Assembly: GCA_034401135.1 (NCBI GenBank)
Contig: JAWZSP010000001.1
Span: 3,410,001 to 3,474,000, forward strand
From: Volutella citrinella
Lineage: Eukaryota; Ascomycota; Sordariomycetes; Hypocreales; Nectriaceae
Direction of reading: 5' to 3'
Length of the DNA stretch: 64,000 nt
This document shows positions 12,098-25,279 of this stretch, piece by piece; position 1 is the stretch's first letter, and each line of letters begins with the position of its first letter. Below the pieces are notes generated by a model. The model did no database searches. It had not been told where the DNA came from and saw only the letters and a list, made by a program, of their open reading frames with translations. The translations under genes were made by a program, and so were the position numbers.

Positions 12098-15026
12098 TGT
12101 GAGAATCGAACCGGGTCGGTTGTGTTTTTCTTGGCGAGGTAGTGGTAAGAGGGTGAAGCTGGAGTGTTCGTGCAGGTACACGAAGACGACAATAAAGCGC
12201 GGACGATGAGGGAGGAAGGTTGTTGAAATGAAGGAGGTCTGGCAGAAGGCAAGGAGGTAGGTACGGAATTGCCACTATTAGCGGCGGTACTAGTGGTAGT
12301 AATCACTCGCCTGGGTCTCGTAAGGAGGCGAGTGCGGGGCGTCGATTTGCTATAGGTAAGGTAGTCGTAGTGGGGTGGGAGGCTGCTCGAACAGGAGCCA
12401 GGTGCAGTGGCGCCTCCCACTGTGAGGTCCGGGCGCTGCATCTGGCAGGTACGAGGGGGTTGAGTGCGGTGAATTGCTGCACATGCTGTTCAGTAGCAGC
12501 TTACACGTCCTATCATATCATAGAGCAGGTACAGTATCTGGCTTGGGTTATCACATCGAGGCATTGACCCCTCTGCAGCTACCAGCGTTGTTTTGTGGGC
12601 GAAGCAATTGCCGCCAGACGGATCGCCCAGCTGAGCTACCTCCCCTGCCTTCCCATACACCTCAAGCTTCGGTTACTTATTACCTGACCAGCATTTATAC
12701 GAGAATACCACCAGCAGTTGCCCTGCGCTACATCGCCTTTGAATGTGCAATTGTGCTGAAGATTCGTAGAGGCTGGGGGGGAGCACAACCCGGTATAAAG
12801 CGCACCACCAGCCAACGAGATCCGACAGCAGGTCCCGTGGCATCGTAATCTACTTTTGCAACATGGCACACATGCGGAGCAAGCAGGAGGCATGGCATTG
12901 GCGTGCTTGCCGGGGACCACCGTTCGTAATAATTTCATTTCTGACTCTTGTTGTTCCGGGCACCCACCCCACCGACCGGAAGCAGCGATCTCTATGGATA
13001 TGTGGCGTGGCAACAGGCCCAGGACCCCGGATGGGCGAAATTATCATGGCTGCTGGCTCTCGCCTTGCTGTCATGTCCAATCGGTCGCAAAGAGTTGTGC
13101 GCAATGCAAGCCGCCTCCGCCGTTAGTGACGTCCCATTCCTTACATCCAGGCGAATCACAAGTGTAGGACGTAGTACATGGCTTGAGGGATCTTCGCAAC
13201 GCACTGGGCAATGAGTTCCGGAACGTAGTAGGTGATGTGGATACTAGGAGCTTGGGTGAACAAAGCTGGGCATCATGAGCACCTGCCAACACCAGTGGCA
13301 GCAGCACGATCTCCCGCCTTCGTCGCCATGCATCACGATACCCGACCCTTTTACGTTCGGAATCGCGATCCGCCGGGAACATTGCCGGATAGGTATTGAT
13401 TGACCCTTAGCCCGCCTTTTCGCGCAAACGATGGATGGCAGTTTGCTGCTACCCTAAGGATGGTGGCGAGCACTCTTTCGCCTTGTTGGGCTTTGCCACC
13501 GACTGGCCAACGAGGGGAGTCGAATCAACCTACTAACTTAGCTCAGAGATCAGGTTTCACTGGCTGCTACTCCAACCGTAACTGGGCAGTAATTGTCAGG
13601 TTTGAGCCAACATGATCAATTGCAGCAATACTCTCCGAGCGCCCTCATTCTCACTGCTGAGGCCTGACAGGGATCCATTCCATGAACAGAATCTCTGGTT
13701 ATCTCTGGCGTGTACTATTGGCTGGATGTGACAAGCCTGGCCTCAGCGAAATGAGGAGTGGGCTCAACAGAGTCAGAGCTTCAGAGCGGCACCAAAAGAA
13801 GTGTGGCCCAACACTATGGGCAGAGGTTTTTTAGTCCACAAAAGGGATTGCCTGGCCCACGGGGGGCGATTTCGTGGCGGTTTTGGCGCCGTCAATATCG
13901 GGCGAACCCTGTTGCTGGCAGATGCAGCCAGGCCCTGAATGAGAGAGCCAGACGAAGAGCGTGCCCCCAAACAGCAACAGCCCCAAGGGAGGAAGGCTTG
14001 GGGGCAAGGGGGGCATTCCAGTCGAGACCAGAATGTGATGAGACAGGCAGAGAAAACAGGCAGACAGTGACAAGACTCCGGCCCGCTGGCACTCGAAGCC
14101 GCGGCCCTCAAGTTCTGGCCATGCCATTCGCCACGTGGGAATAACATTGGATGCAAGCCTGTATCGGTACGCAGATAGTCAAGGGAGGCTGATAATAATC
14201 ACTGCGCAGGGCCGGTCTGTGCATTGCCGTCCAGTACAGCCACCCTCCGGAGGACGTCCGTATGCACTCTGCCGAGAAGACCCAGGTTGATGCAGCCCCT
14301 TCCAATAGAGTGCGCCGTTCTACACCGTCTGCTGCACGAACTTCAACCAGACGGGCGCTCTCGCCACCGCCGTCGCCAGAAAATGGCGCTTGCTGATATC
14401 GATCAGAGAGACGATGCTCGGGCATGTCTGCGGCGAAACGATTTATCCTGAATAGCCGGCCGGGCTTCTTGCCGTCCAGCCGAATTCGGATTCGCGATAG
14501 TAATTGATTTTGGGTAAAACGGCGTTGGAATTTTGCCCCTCGGTCAATAACCGGCATTTTAGTATCAAAAATGGAGGCATTGCTCCTCGTCGCCCCCTCG
14601 TATTGCAACGATGGATGTTCATGAAGGCGATTCTGGATCCCTTGAAGTTTCTGCTTCGGATTTTATCCCTCTCGTGCGAAGGTGGTCCTTACCTGTGGCC
14701 ATGATTATCACTCTGTAGAAAGCCAGACGCTGCTGCCCGTTTTCCCCACTTGCCTCAGGTACCGTTGGGTTACTAGTAGGCAGCGGGAAGCCTCGCGCCT
14801 CAGCCTCTTCCGAACCGCCTGTCAACCAACTGCCAGGCAAGCAGCTACGCCAGGCCCGATTCAGCGTGCCAGACATCGATCTCGATAGGTAGTCAACGGC
14901 TATACTGGCCGCCTCGCCCTGTCATCGCACGCCCAGCCCAAATTCTGTCGCCGCATCTGGCTAAATTGTCTAGCCCAAAGGCAGATAAGCCCTGCAATTC
15001 AGTGGCTCACTCACACAGCACTCGGG
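12098..15026. other. Intergenic, UGP1 promoter side and GIG1-like promoter side
   Basis: The first about 300 bases are AG-rich on the plus strand, that is a CT-rich minus-strand leader for UGP1. The remainder has only unbiased short frames. A minus frame of 166 residues at 14108-14608 has no recognisable features. Between 14880 and 15026 lies the short promoter of the GIG1-like gene. Confidence 0.45.
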
Positions 15027-15790
15027 ATGGGGAGCAATAGTGACATGCCGTACTGGCACTACAACGTGCCCGAGAGCGAAAGAACAGACGAGTGCCCTCC
15101 CTATCTGCTCAACCTGACCGAGAAGGACCGTGGCATAATCGGCAGCCCCGACTCTGAATATCACATCAGCACGTGGGGCGAGGTCTGCGACATTGTCAAG
15201 GCCAATAGACTCGAGCGCTTCAAGAGAGTTCCTTCCGACCTCCGCCGTTACAGAGCCTTCACCTATGGCCTCGCCAAGGAGTACGGTAGCGTGGGGAAGT
15301 ATATACTGAACCACCGGCTGGGCTGGGGCGAACCAATCCAGGCACGGGGCCTTCCTTTCCAGTACGACGACGACGTGAAGATCCTGTGCAACGACTGGCC
15401 TTACGGCATCGATGCTCGGATCGTGCACATCAACGTCTGGACCAAGTTCGAGCTCAAAGAGGACCCTGAGACCGGCCTCCTGACAGATCAGGCGCGTCGC
15501 GAGATTGACGACTTCATCACCAAGACCTTCCGGGGATCGGTGCCCAGCGACCACGTAAGTTTGGCCATTCCCGTGAAGCTGGGTTACAGCGTCCAAGCTG
15601 ATAATATGGGGCTGGCCAGATCATATGGTTCAAAAACTGGCAGGGTCTCAGATCGGTTGCCACCGTCGAGCACTTTCATGTCTTGCTATTTGACCCAGAT
15701 CCTCAATTCATTGACAGTGTGACCAAAGGCGATGTCCCTCAGTTTAAAAAGGATCACGGCCGAGCTACGGGGAATGTTGATAGAGCATGA
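15027..15790 (+). CDS. DUF3605 / GIG1-like (N-acetylglucosamine-induced protein family)
   Basis: Two exons (15027-15554, 15620-15790; GTAAGT donor, CCAG acceptor, phase 0) give 232 residues. The protein starts MGSNSDMPYWHYNVPE and shows the DUF3605 pattern: an aromatic-rich N-terminal segment, an LRRYRAFTYGLAKEYGSV helix, a LGWGEP turn, a NDWPYG block, an acidic C-terminal part and the terminal WFKNW...VEHFHVLL block contributed by exon 2. The family includes Candida GIG1, induced by N-acetylglucosamine; the biochemical activity is unknown and induction here is not shown. It has no signal peptide or membrane segment, so it is probably cytosolic. It converges with the FolB gene, their stops 305 bp apart. 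The C-terminal conserved block is lost without the splice, supporting the model. Confidence 0.88.
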
Positions 15791-16095
15791 TGTCTATTGC
15801 AGGTATCCTCGTGTAGTATCATGAACCGACAGCAGCAATGTGGGCATGTGAAGGGACTTCCTTCACACTAGTCTGGCTGAGCCTTTCAACCGATTTGTGT
15901 CTGTCACAGCTGCTCATCGTATGGTTTCTCGACGAAACGGAACACCCGTCGTATATTGGCACCTTGAGATAGAATATAAGCCATTGAATGCCAAACTCGA
16001 CTGCTGGTCACTGGAAGTTTGCTGGAAAGACCCCAGGAAAGCTTGCACGGCCAAATAGTATGAAGTTCGTGGCACAATTGCATGCCTGAATCGTC
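15791..16095. other. Convergent 3'-3' spacer
   Basis: Short spacer between the stops of the GIG1-like and FolB genes; it should hold both 3' UTRs. No further structure seen. Confidence 0.6.
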
Positions 16096-17065
16096 TCATT
16101 GCAGCGTAACCACATCATTCATGTTCGTCCTCAGTTCCACGCAGGCAGCATCCGCCAATGGAATTGCAGTTGGCTTCTCCAGGCCTATCAGGAGATGGCA
16201 GCCTGCAACCTCCTGGGCTTCGGCTCCCGGCATATCCGCTGTCGCCGTCTTTAGATGTTGGCCAATCTGAGTTGACAGGTCCATGGCCAGAGCCTCCAAG
16301 GTTTCATATGACGAATTCGTCATGGCCTAGTTGCACGATTAGCCGCGTCTGGCCATTTTCACTATTTCAAGCATGCCCTTGATCACTCACATTGACAACT
16401 ATCGCTTCAATTGGGACGTAGCCGTCCTCTGAGGAATAGTACTTTTCGATTCCAATGTTTGCGATAACAACTTGCTTTGCTTCCCGTTCATTGGCATTCA
16501 CCCCGATGAGTGTTGGGATCCGCAGGCCCTGCAGGGTCAGAGACAACCCGCGTGCCTTCATGGATGAACCCTCAAACACGGCCGATGCGGATAGCTTGAC
16601 GGCATCCCCCAGGAGTGACGCCTTGGGCAAAGCCAGCGTGACGGTGAGGCGTCGCACAACACCGACGTTCAAGAATGGCTCCTTGTCTCCTTGAGACTTT
16701 TGCGCTCCCCAGAGGTTCATCCCTGTGAGGTCGGCCCAGATATTGTGCAGGACTCCGTGCAGGCTGCGATTTTCTTCTCCCCCCAATCTCTGCGTCTCTA
16801 ACCGTGACAGCGTAGCGAGAATCGCCTTGCTGAGCAGACCGTAGTGCACGGTATCCGATGACACTTCATCGGTGGCAGACGAGGAGCCGAACGTTTGGCT
16901 GAGCGAGACCTCGGCGGATACCGTCATCGGTTGCGGTCTGCCACGACGGCCCCAGGCATCCTGCGGCCCATGGATTGTGGTCTGGAGATTCCTCACCCGG
17001 ATGATTGCCACCGGCTCACCCTCGGCATTCTGCAGCTGCCTCGAGGTTTGGAGGGGAACGTCCAT
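16096..17065 (-). CDS. Standalone tandem FolB (dihydroneopterin aldolase-like) protein
   Basis: Two exons (17065-16391 and 16326-16096; GTGAGT donor, CTAG acceptor, phase 0) give 301 residues. Two copies of the FolB fold are visible. Domain 1 (about 18-145) begins IIRVRNLQTTIHG, but its motif reads GPQDAWGRRGRPQ and lacks the usual catalytic Glu. Domain 2 (about 172-295) has IGVNANEREAKQ with Glu193 in place and LEKPTAI with Lys276 where the family has its catalytic Lys. Dihydroneopterin aldolase makes the pterin precursor of folate. In fungi the activity normally forms the N-terminal FolB pair of trifunctional Fol1, followed by HPPK and DHPS domains. No HPPK or DHPS follows here: the next gene is convergent. 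It may be a separate enzyme or a paralogue with another role. Confidence 0.8.
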
Positions 17066-20000
17066 CGTTGCTTCGTGGGCGAGAGAGGTCGAGGCCGAAT
17101 AGTCTCTGCGTCTTCTCTGGCAATGTGTGCCTCACTGCTGTGTTGGTTGTGTCTGGGTGATCCACGAAACCAAACTAGGGCGCCAAGGACGAAGTTTATA
17201 AAATTGGTCTCGTTGTGGGGTTCGTCTTGTGCAACGCAACACCGGCGAGAGGTCGGGTGGCACGATGTACTACCTTGATCAAACTGCAGGCCAGATACGC
17301 CCGAGAATATCACATTTCCTGCAATCTCAAACGAAGAAGCTGAAAAGGGCGAGTTAGGCCACGATTCGGGCTCAACTAGCAATTCCTTGACCCCTCATTT
17401 CCTTCACCAATGGATACAATGACAATGGAATCCTACCCTACACCTCGCCTGTGAACGTGAATACGGGACTGGCATCATGGGACAAAACGGGCTCACTGTG
17501 TGGTGTGGGAACAAAGAAAGGACGATGCAGTCGACTTTAGTATCATTGGCTGCTTGGTTGAAGCGCGCAGGGGAGGCAGAGAGCTTAGAAACCTGTCCTC
17601 CTTCCTGTCCTCCGACGTTCAGGCATAGTCGCAAACATCTCTCTAACGTGTCTCTGGTGTCAAGATTTACATGGTCAAATAGTTCATTTCACATTCGTCC
17701 TCACTAAACCCAGCAAACCAGATCCTGGTTCCTTATCTAGACGGTTTGTTGGGCACGGCTGAAGCGCATGCGCTGCGCCGCCTAGCATGGCATTGACGGC
17801 GGTCTTTGCTCATGAATACATCGTACGAGCAAGTAAGCCTTCTAGAAAATACATGGAATCTCAAGCGTCCAACCCCCTATTAAAGCTAATGCAGAAGCTG
17901 GCCGGGATTCTGAGGGGAAGCAATCTCGACTACGTCAGAAGTCCCTAACGTTTGCCAATGCCAGAGGCGAAGTCGCATAGACCGGAATATCATGCTGATC
18001 AGCCTACGTATTTGGCTGGCGCAGGTAGCCAAGGAGGCAAGAAGCGACCCTGGAGAGGAAGTCAAGAGCCATGCTATGCATGAGAGCCCCAAATGCCACC
18101 AGTTCTATGTCCCGGACAAAGGGGAAAGCGCTGTTATTGGCCTTGTTTTCAATCACATCAGCTATCTCGGGGCGGCGGCCAATAACCCTCATAGCGTTGC
18201 TGGCGCACGCATTGAGAGCTCCTACTAGCATCGTCACCCGGTCTCTTCTGGGTGGTATGGAGAGGAACCACAATGTGAGCCCGATGGAGTGGTTTCTCGA
18301 CCGCCCTTGACGACGGCAAGGGCCTCCTCTCCCAGGGCGATGTTACATGTCGGAGCTATTACCGGGCCTTTGGCCAAGCTGGAAAAGCGCGGAGACAAGG
18401 GGATGACGGGGAGACGAAACAGCCGGGCCGATGAACGAACGGCGGTAGGGGGCCATTGATCAAGATAAGTCCGTTTGCATGCTGCAAAGGTCCCCTTCAT
18501 TGCGACTGCGCAGTTTTCAACACCTCGCATGGTTATGGGCCTTGAAACCAGGGCTTCGTCGGATGGAGCCATCTATGAACTGGGGGGTTAGCTCTTATCC
18601 TCGTCAAGCGATTGCAAACTAAAACATGAGGGCATGGGTGAGGGCCTCCACACTACTAGGATTGGAAGGAGAGCCAAGAAAAGAACGCAGGTGTCAAGAC
18701 TCCAAGAGGCGCCATGAGGTTTATGTGCAGTCATATTCTAGAAGATGCATCAGATTCGGGGCGTGCCGAGACATGGCAGACATGGCACATGGCACATGGC
18801 ACACGGCTCTTACACTAAGCCAGACCCAAGACGGCGACATGAGACCCGGCTTGTAGTTGAAGGCGGCGACAGAGTATCGGGCAACAGCCTTGCCGAAACA
18901 ACGGGGCTCCGCAGTATAAGACCAAGACCGGGAGTGCCAGACTGCCAGTGGGCTGAAAGTGGGCTGGCGGCCGATTGGGATGTCGGTCCGCAACGCTGCC
19001 CTCACTCAGAGCCCAGGGGCGCGAATCTGTTGTTCGTTCCTCTGCATCCCCTTGGCAAGGGAGGTATCGTACAAAACTCCCAGGGCGGGGACTGGGCCCG
19101 AGTGCAACATCGTCACAGACCTGCTGCAGGGAAAAAACCTTGACACCGCATTGGGGAGTTCAGCAAGGCGAAAGCTAGGTAGGGGGACCACCCCGGCGGT
19201 GCTCCGGTCGCAGCATGTCGACGCGCCATTGTTGAGAGCGGCCTTGACTGATGCGAACGTAGCAAGGTATGGGTCCAGATGCAGGGGCAGGGCTCGACCA
19301 TGCTCTGGGAATGGTCGAGGATTCAGGCGTGGGCTCGTACATACCAAAAAGGTCCAGATCGGGGTGCGAGAGGAGACGATCCACTGTCTAGGGTCGGGGT
19401 TGACGCCTGAAGGAGTTAGTTTCCTCGTCAAGCGGTTTGCAACTTGGGCTCGCTCAACTCTGGTAACAGAGCCCAGTCACCAAAAGCGCGGGACAAGGTA
19501 AATTGCTTGACAGCCACCACCGCGTAGCGGGCAATGCGCATCAAAGCCAAATTGCGACTGTCAAGCACCGGACTCAACACCACCGGAGCTGAGTTCGCCA
19601 TGTGGGAGCCAAGTGGGAACTTTGCGTGATGCCGCCCAAGCCACGGCGAGCAGGTTGCCGAGGCGAGGGAAAAGAAGAAGAAGAAGAAGCACCACCACTT
19701 AGCAAGCGTTTGTTGCAGAGGCAGGCAACTAAACCTAACGAGCACGGCCCGAGGAGGAAGCCGTCCGTTGTTTCGACCACAGGTTTGATAGTTCGACAGC
19801 AAAGTTCGCCGCATGCTCAGACCAGCCGCGCAACCGTGCAGTGCGTGGCAGCTGGGATGTTGACGACAGAAATTCCTTCCATCCCTTCCATGCCAATCAT
19901 TACCTGACTGCGTCGCGGGTCGTAATTTTACCGGTTTCCTGTGCCACCTCGGCGGGCCATGGCAACTCCGGACTGACTCCGGGCAGCCACCACGGGGCAG

Positions 20001-23000
20001 AAATGAGGAGGCCAGTACATAGTTGCAAACCGCACGTCAAGATTAAACCATTATGCATTCTCATGTGCGAACCCTGGCTAGTGCTGTGCCGGAAGCCACA
20101 AAGCCGTGGTGCGTCTCTCCATGTGCATTCGCAAGCATGTAGCGCCGACATGTGCTCCGCCCGCTGTCACAAGTCGTCGAGGTGAGGATTGATTCTTCAA
20201 AGCATGTTCGCCATCTGGGCAAGACTAATGCAAGGTCGAACCACAGAGATGGGTGTCTTTGTGTACATGGGTGCCCGATGCTGTGGTTGCTCATATGCAA
20301 CCGATCATCTGGGTGTAGCTACACCTCTATTAGAGCGAAGGTTGCATCCAGGCTCAAGAGCACGGAACCGGTTGCACTGCACGGCTTCTTCCCGACGATG
20401 GTTGCCGCCTGGCGATCGGGGGCTGGGGCCACACACATGGTCGGATGGCAGGTAATTTCCAGGAGGAACCAGACTGTGGCATCTCGCTCTCCAGAGCATG
20501 GGTAGTATCTGGAAGCCGCCAGAGTCGTCAACTTCTAGAATCCGGGGCCTCAACAGCGGAATTTCGGGACGCCACCGCACTGCCTCCCCAAAAGGGTCGA
20601 ACGAGGCTTGCGCATCACACAGTAGTTCCAGGGCATATACCAGGACCCATGCTCGATGTGGCGGGGACCGACGCCTGAAGATGCAGTAGCAATCGTAAGA
20701 GGCAAGCATTGAGCATAGATGGCAGGGAAGACTTGGAAGGGTGTGTGCTGGGGTTGGGGACTTGGGTTGCTGCTGTATAGGGCAGACGGCCGCCTGGAGC
20801 AGCGCATGAATATGCCATGGCATGGGACGGGTGTGGCTTGACTAGTAAAAGCTGAAGTCTTCATCACATGCAACGGACCCTATATCCGACCAAGGCGCGT
20901 CGTTGATGGAGGCGGTCCTGTCACCTGTGGGATTTCATTCAGTGAAGCCACCAAGCCACCAAGCCACCGGGACAACACGGATGAATCCTGGATGCTGGTT
21001 ATAAACGCGGGGTAGCTCGACGATGGCTTGGCGAGTTATTGACGGAGTTGACGGGGAATCGAGGCCAGGGACGGGCATTGCCAGGTTCAGCCAGCCAAGG
21101 CGGCCGCTTGCCTCCAACCGGCCCTTGAAGTTGAAGGACAATTTAACGAGCGGTGGGTGGCCTGATGGAGAAGGCCCGGATCTTCGATGCGTCTTGCGGA
21201 GTGCATCGCCGATTCACCGGACGGGCGGGGCTCGCTTCGTGCTGATGAGTAGTAGTAAGGGAAAAAGCTCAACAGCCTACCTCAATTGGATAGTTGATGC
21301 AGCTCGCGGAACATGGATGCCATGGAGATCACACCAGATTGCGAGAGAGCGAGGGACCAACAGGTGGCGGGCAAATGGCACGGCTCGGGGGCGAAGAAAG
21401 AAGGGGGGCAGTAAGACTCGGCCAAGCTTCCATGTTCACGAGCTCCCGCAAAGCCGAAATGGCGGCACCATCAGATCATGCGCTGCGCGGCCGAGTTTTG
21501 GAATGAGGTCAAATTGGCCGAGTGCATCCCAGGCTCAATCCCTCAGAAGCGGGAGTGGCTGCCAGCCACTGTGGGGTTATTGGGGTTTAGGACTTTAGGG
21601 CGGCTTGGGGCCATAGGTTGTGTGGTTAGCCAACCTTGCACCGGACGCCTTTTGGAGGATCGGGGGCACTTTGCAACCTGACTGCGTGAGGCATGGCAAT
21701 ACGGAATCGTATGACAGACTGCTCTGCTTACAGGAGGATCTTGTGGCGTACAACGCTGACAAGTCAGTCACAAGGAGAAGGGTCGCTCTTGCATTTTTAC
21801 TCCATACATCTCTGCCGAGGAGCCTGCAGGCGGGAGGAGTCGATGTGAAAAGGTTGCCTCTGGGTTCCGCATATGCTAGAAATAGAAGAAGGAAGAAACA
21901 CATGAGAAGCGAATTCAACAAATCATGAGATACGGCGTTCCAGGTCTTCACAGACGGGGACTGGTGGCTAAGCCATGCGCAGGAATCTATCTGGAGTTTC
22001 ACGAGGCAAACATGAGCCCGCCGCCACTCATAGCATTCGGCAGTTGGGGTCGGTCGACAATGCAGGTCCCATCCAAGCTGCTTGAGCCAGGCAACTCGGC
22101 CCCAGCTTGACCTGGAGATCGGGTGCCGAGTGGTACAGGGCTAGACTGGGCCTTGATTGGGCCGCTGGGGAAGAGCAATTTAGAGGCTGGGAAGCGGCGA
22201 CACTGTTAGAATGTGATTGATTGAAAATTCATGGTGGCAAAATGCATCTCGTTGCTCACGGCTGAGAGGTGGCCAATTGCGATGCTGACAGGGGCAGACG
22301 CAAGTAGACTCGTCAGACTCGTGTTCCTCGACGCTACATGTAAGGTGTGTAGGTGTGTGCATCGCTGAAGTGGATCTGGAAGGAGCCCATTTAGCAGGTG
22401 TAGCCGCGTAGCCAGTCAGCAGCTGCGCATCCCTTCGCTGGGCTTGTCGCGTCTCGGTGGATGGGCCAGTCAACGGCCTGTACGTACTTCTCGCACAGCA
22501 AGTCAGCATCCTGTCGTACACAACCAGGCTTACCCGATCTGCCCGGCAACTGCCATCAACTTTAGCGCGGCTGGCCAGCCATCTCCGCCTGTCGGCCCTA
22601 GTGACTGAGTGATATGGCACTGGAGCAGCGAATTGGTCCATTGGCGGCGGCTCCAGGGCCAGTCATGGACTCGCGGGAGGATCTGCAGTGCAGCCAAGGT
22701 GATGAGGGCCAGCGGGCTCGTCCTATTACGGGCCTCTGTAGATGAGACACGGTAGGAAGGACAACTGACGAGATGCAGGCTCGCGCGGTCAGCTCCCATG
22801 TTGGTCACCCGGACCAAATGTCCGATGTCCAAGCACACTGGGTCAACCGGCCGCAGGTAGAGGCGCCATGCTGCGATGGGAGGGCTTGGAAACATCAGAG
22901 ACCGGAGGGAAACGGCAATGCAAGTGATCGCCCTTTGCTTTTGCCTCCCAGCCGTGCGCGAGACATGACGTGATATGTCCCTTGGCTGCGGGCTCAACGG

Positions 23001-25250
23001 CCCAAGAAAGGAAAGAAAGAAGGTTTTGAGCACCACTGGTGTAGGGCGGGATAGGACATCCAAGGCAAAAACCAGTGGCCTTCCACGGACGACCCCGGCG
23101 TCGAAGGATGCGGCAGGATGCGGCAGATCAGCAGCGAGTCCCAGGACAGGCCCTCTCAGGCAAGCAACCATGCAAGACAGGTAAGACAGCCTCTCAGCCT
23201 TGACACATTCACGGCCAAAGCGCCCCGTGACCCGACCCGACCACCGATTGAACACCATGCGGCCAAGAAGAGACCCAGTGGCCATGCAGGTTGGCAGGCA
23301 GCCTGCAGAGGAGTCCCGTGACACATTGCCTCATGGTGCCTTGCACCGCCTCGCTGCCACCACTGCGCTCCGCCGGTGTTGGATGTCGGCGATGGCGACG
23401 CAGTCTGTTCAAGGCTCCTGCAGCGCGGGGTCGCCGCGGAGAACGCCCCCGGCTGCACCTGCACAGCTGCTGCGAAGGCGAGCTATTGTTAGTCGACGAC
23501 TGCCGCAAACGCCTCAGGACGAAAGCTGCCAGTGACGCATCTGTCGGTGCGATACGATTTGGGACCCGCGCCGGGCTGGGACGCCATCGTCGCACCGTCT
23601 CACTGTCGCACCGGTGCCCCTGGGCCGCCTGAGACACGCGAAAAAAACGGAGCCCCGAAGCCAACCTAGCCAGGTCAGGTCAGGCCAAAGTCAATGGAAA
23701 CCACCACTGACAGTTTGACAGGCCGCTCGATGCCCAGCTCAAGCTGGCGGCCTGGTGTTGGTGCTGCTGGTGCTGCTAGTGCTAGGCAATCGTGGCTTGA
23801 GAAGTGCAACGGCGACACTTGGACCAATTAGTCCCAGGCCGCGGCGATGAAGCTGCCCGCGACGGCTGTGATGCTCTTGCGACCCGTGCCAGAGTTGAAC
23901 ATCGAGCTATCGGCCTCCGCTACAGGCCTTTCAAAACGCAGTACCTTGAGCCCCCCCACCTTCGATGTAGAACCTTGATGCCACCAGCCCTGGCCGACTG
24001 GCACCACCTCGGAGTCCACACGGTCCTGGCTAGTGCATTGCTCGTGTCGATGGGCTAGGGCAGGATCCGAAATCTCATGCCCAATCTGGTCAACGGGCGA
24101 ATGCTCTTTCGTTATAGCACGACGCACAACCTTGGCCAGCAATGGCGGCCTGTGTAGACCGGTACGGGGCAGCTAGTTGGTCAGTACCAGGCTTAACAGA
24201 GCCCAGATATCGTGGAGGGGCGGTTGGGGAAGAACCCCAGATAACCGCCCTGGTTGGATGCCGAGTCAAAAGTAGCCCCGAGTCGATAGAGGGCTGTCAG
24301 TGGTGCCGTGCCACCGCCAGTAGGAGGAGATGCGCCAAACTTCATTTTCCTCATGAGCATGCTGATTGCCGCGTGTCATCTTCAACCGCTGAGAGGCAGG
24401 GCTGATGTCCCACGGTGGATATCTTCCCTTGGGATGGGGTTTACCCACGGCAATTGGCCATTCCACACAATAGTGCGAGGGGTAGCACACTACTACTTCA
24501 CGAGCATGAGAGCAGAGCCCTTCTTCCAAGCGTGCTCCCACACTCAAAGTCTTAGTTGAGCCCTGCTCAGGGCTGGGGAACGTAGTGTCGAGCACAATGA
24601 ACCAGGCAATTATTCAAGACTGAGGGACGCGCCGCCGCCGCCTTGACACCGCCGCCCCTCCACTCCGACCAGCCTTCTCCACTCCAGAAAACCTCCGGAT
24701 TCTGTACGTAGCTGCTCTTCCCCTGGCATTAGATCCCTTCCAGGCCCCAAGGCCCCCAGTCCCGAGTTCCAAGTGGTTAGGTGCGGAGGGTGGGTGCGGC
24801 GCAGTGGGCGACACCCCGGCCACCCCCCCCTTCTCGGCTGCATGACCCCTGTAACTACTCGCATGCCCCTCTCTCAAGGCCCGAATTCGTCGACAGAGCT
24901 CGGGGCGCCTTCTCGTCATCACTGGCCTTGCCCCCCTCCCCAATGGCGAGCCAGAGACATGGAGCAGGTGGCTCGGGGGGACGATGCTCTGTCGACTCGG
25001 GGGAGGACAACGGCCCCATTGGCCCCTGTCGCAAGAGCCCCGGTCCCTGCGCGCGATGCCCAGGCCCTGGGTGCCTCTTCCGTTTCTCGCTGCTGGCCGC
25101 CCCGAGTGGATGGGTGACGGGCCCTGTTCGCGTAAACTCGCTGCCACTGGCATACGGCAGGGGTCTGACAAGAGAGAGAAAGAGAGGGACGGCCAAGGCC
25201 TTCGCCGCCTCCATCTGGAGGAAGCGTGCCTTTGATCAGCGTCCCTGATG
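17066..25250. other. 8 kb gene-poor interval
   Basis: No gene that I can support. Frames up to 264 residues occur (22530-23324, minus) but lack codon bias, domains or linked exons. A pair of minus-strand frames at 18004-18572 is the only peptide-like sequence (listed separately). Simple tracts include a catggca-type run at 18772-18804, (gaa)n at 19673-19690 and a ccaccaag repeat near 20943-20966. No terminal inverted repeats, reverse transcriptase or transposase signature was found. An undetected spliced gene or long noncoding RNA remains possible. Confidence 0.4.
18004..18572 (-). pseudogene. Possible decayed or misframed gene, unknown function
   Basis: A frame from 18572 (112 residues) opens directly after an intron-like 3' end (CTAAC branch, CAG and TAG within about 17 nt). 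About 300 nt later a second minus frame overlaps it and continues for about 75 residues to a stop at 18004, with balanced, protein-like composition including a conserved-looking RDIELVAFGALMHSM segment. No donor or acceptor links the two cleanly, so a frameshift or missed intron is required. I do not recognise the sequence. It could equally be chance. Confidence 0.2.
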
Positions 25251-25279
25251 CCGGGACTCAGTCCGCCACCCTCCCCGTC

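Noticed and set aside
12096..12125. Sequence resembling a tRNA B box (ggttcgattc on the minus strand)
   Set aside because: No A box or cloverleaf stems around it; it is the UGP1 leader just before its ATG.
14108..14608. 166-codon minus-strand frame
   Set aside because: Composition slightly protein-like but no start context, domain or splice partner; not strong enough to annotate.
14970..15596. 208-codon minus-strand frame over the GIG1-like gene
   Set aside because: Antisense shadow; the plus strand carries the conserved DUF3605 blocks and a fitting splice.
22530..23324. 264-codon minus-strand frame in the gene desert
   Set aside because: No codon bias, domain, leader or linked exon; composition is like random translation of GC-rich DNA.
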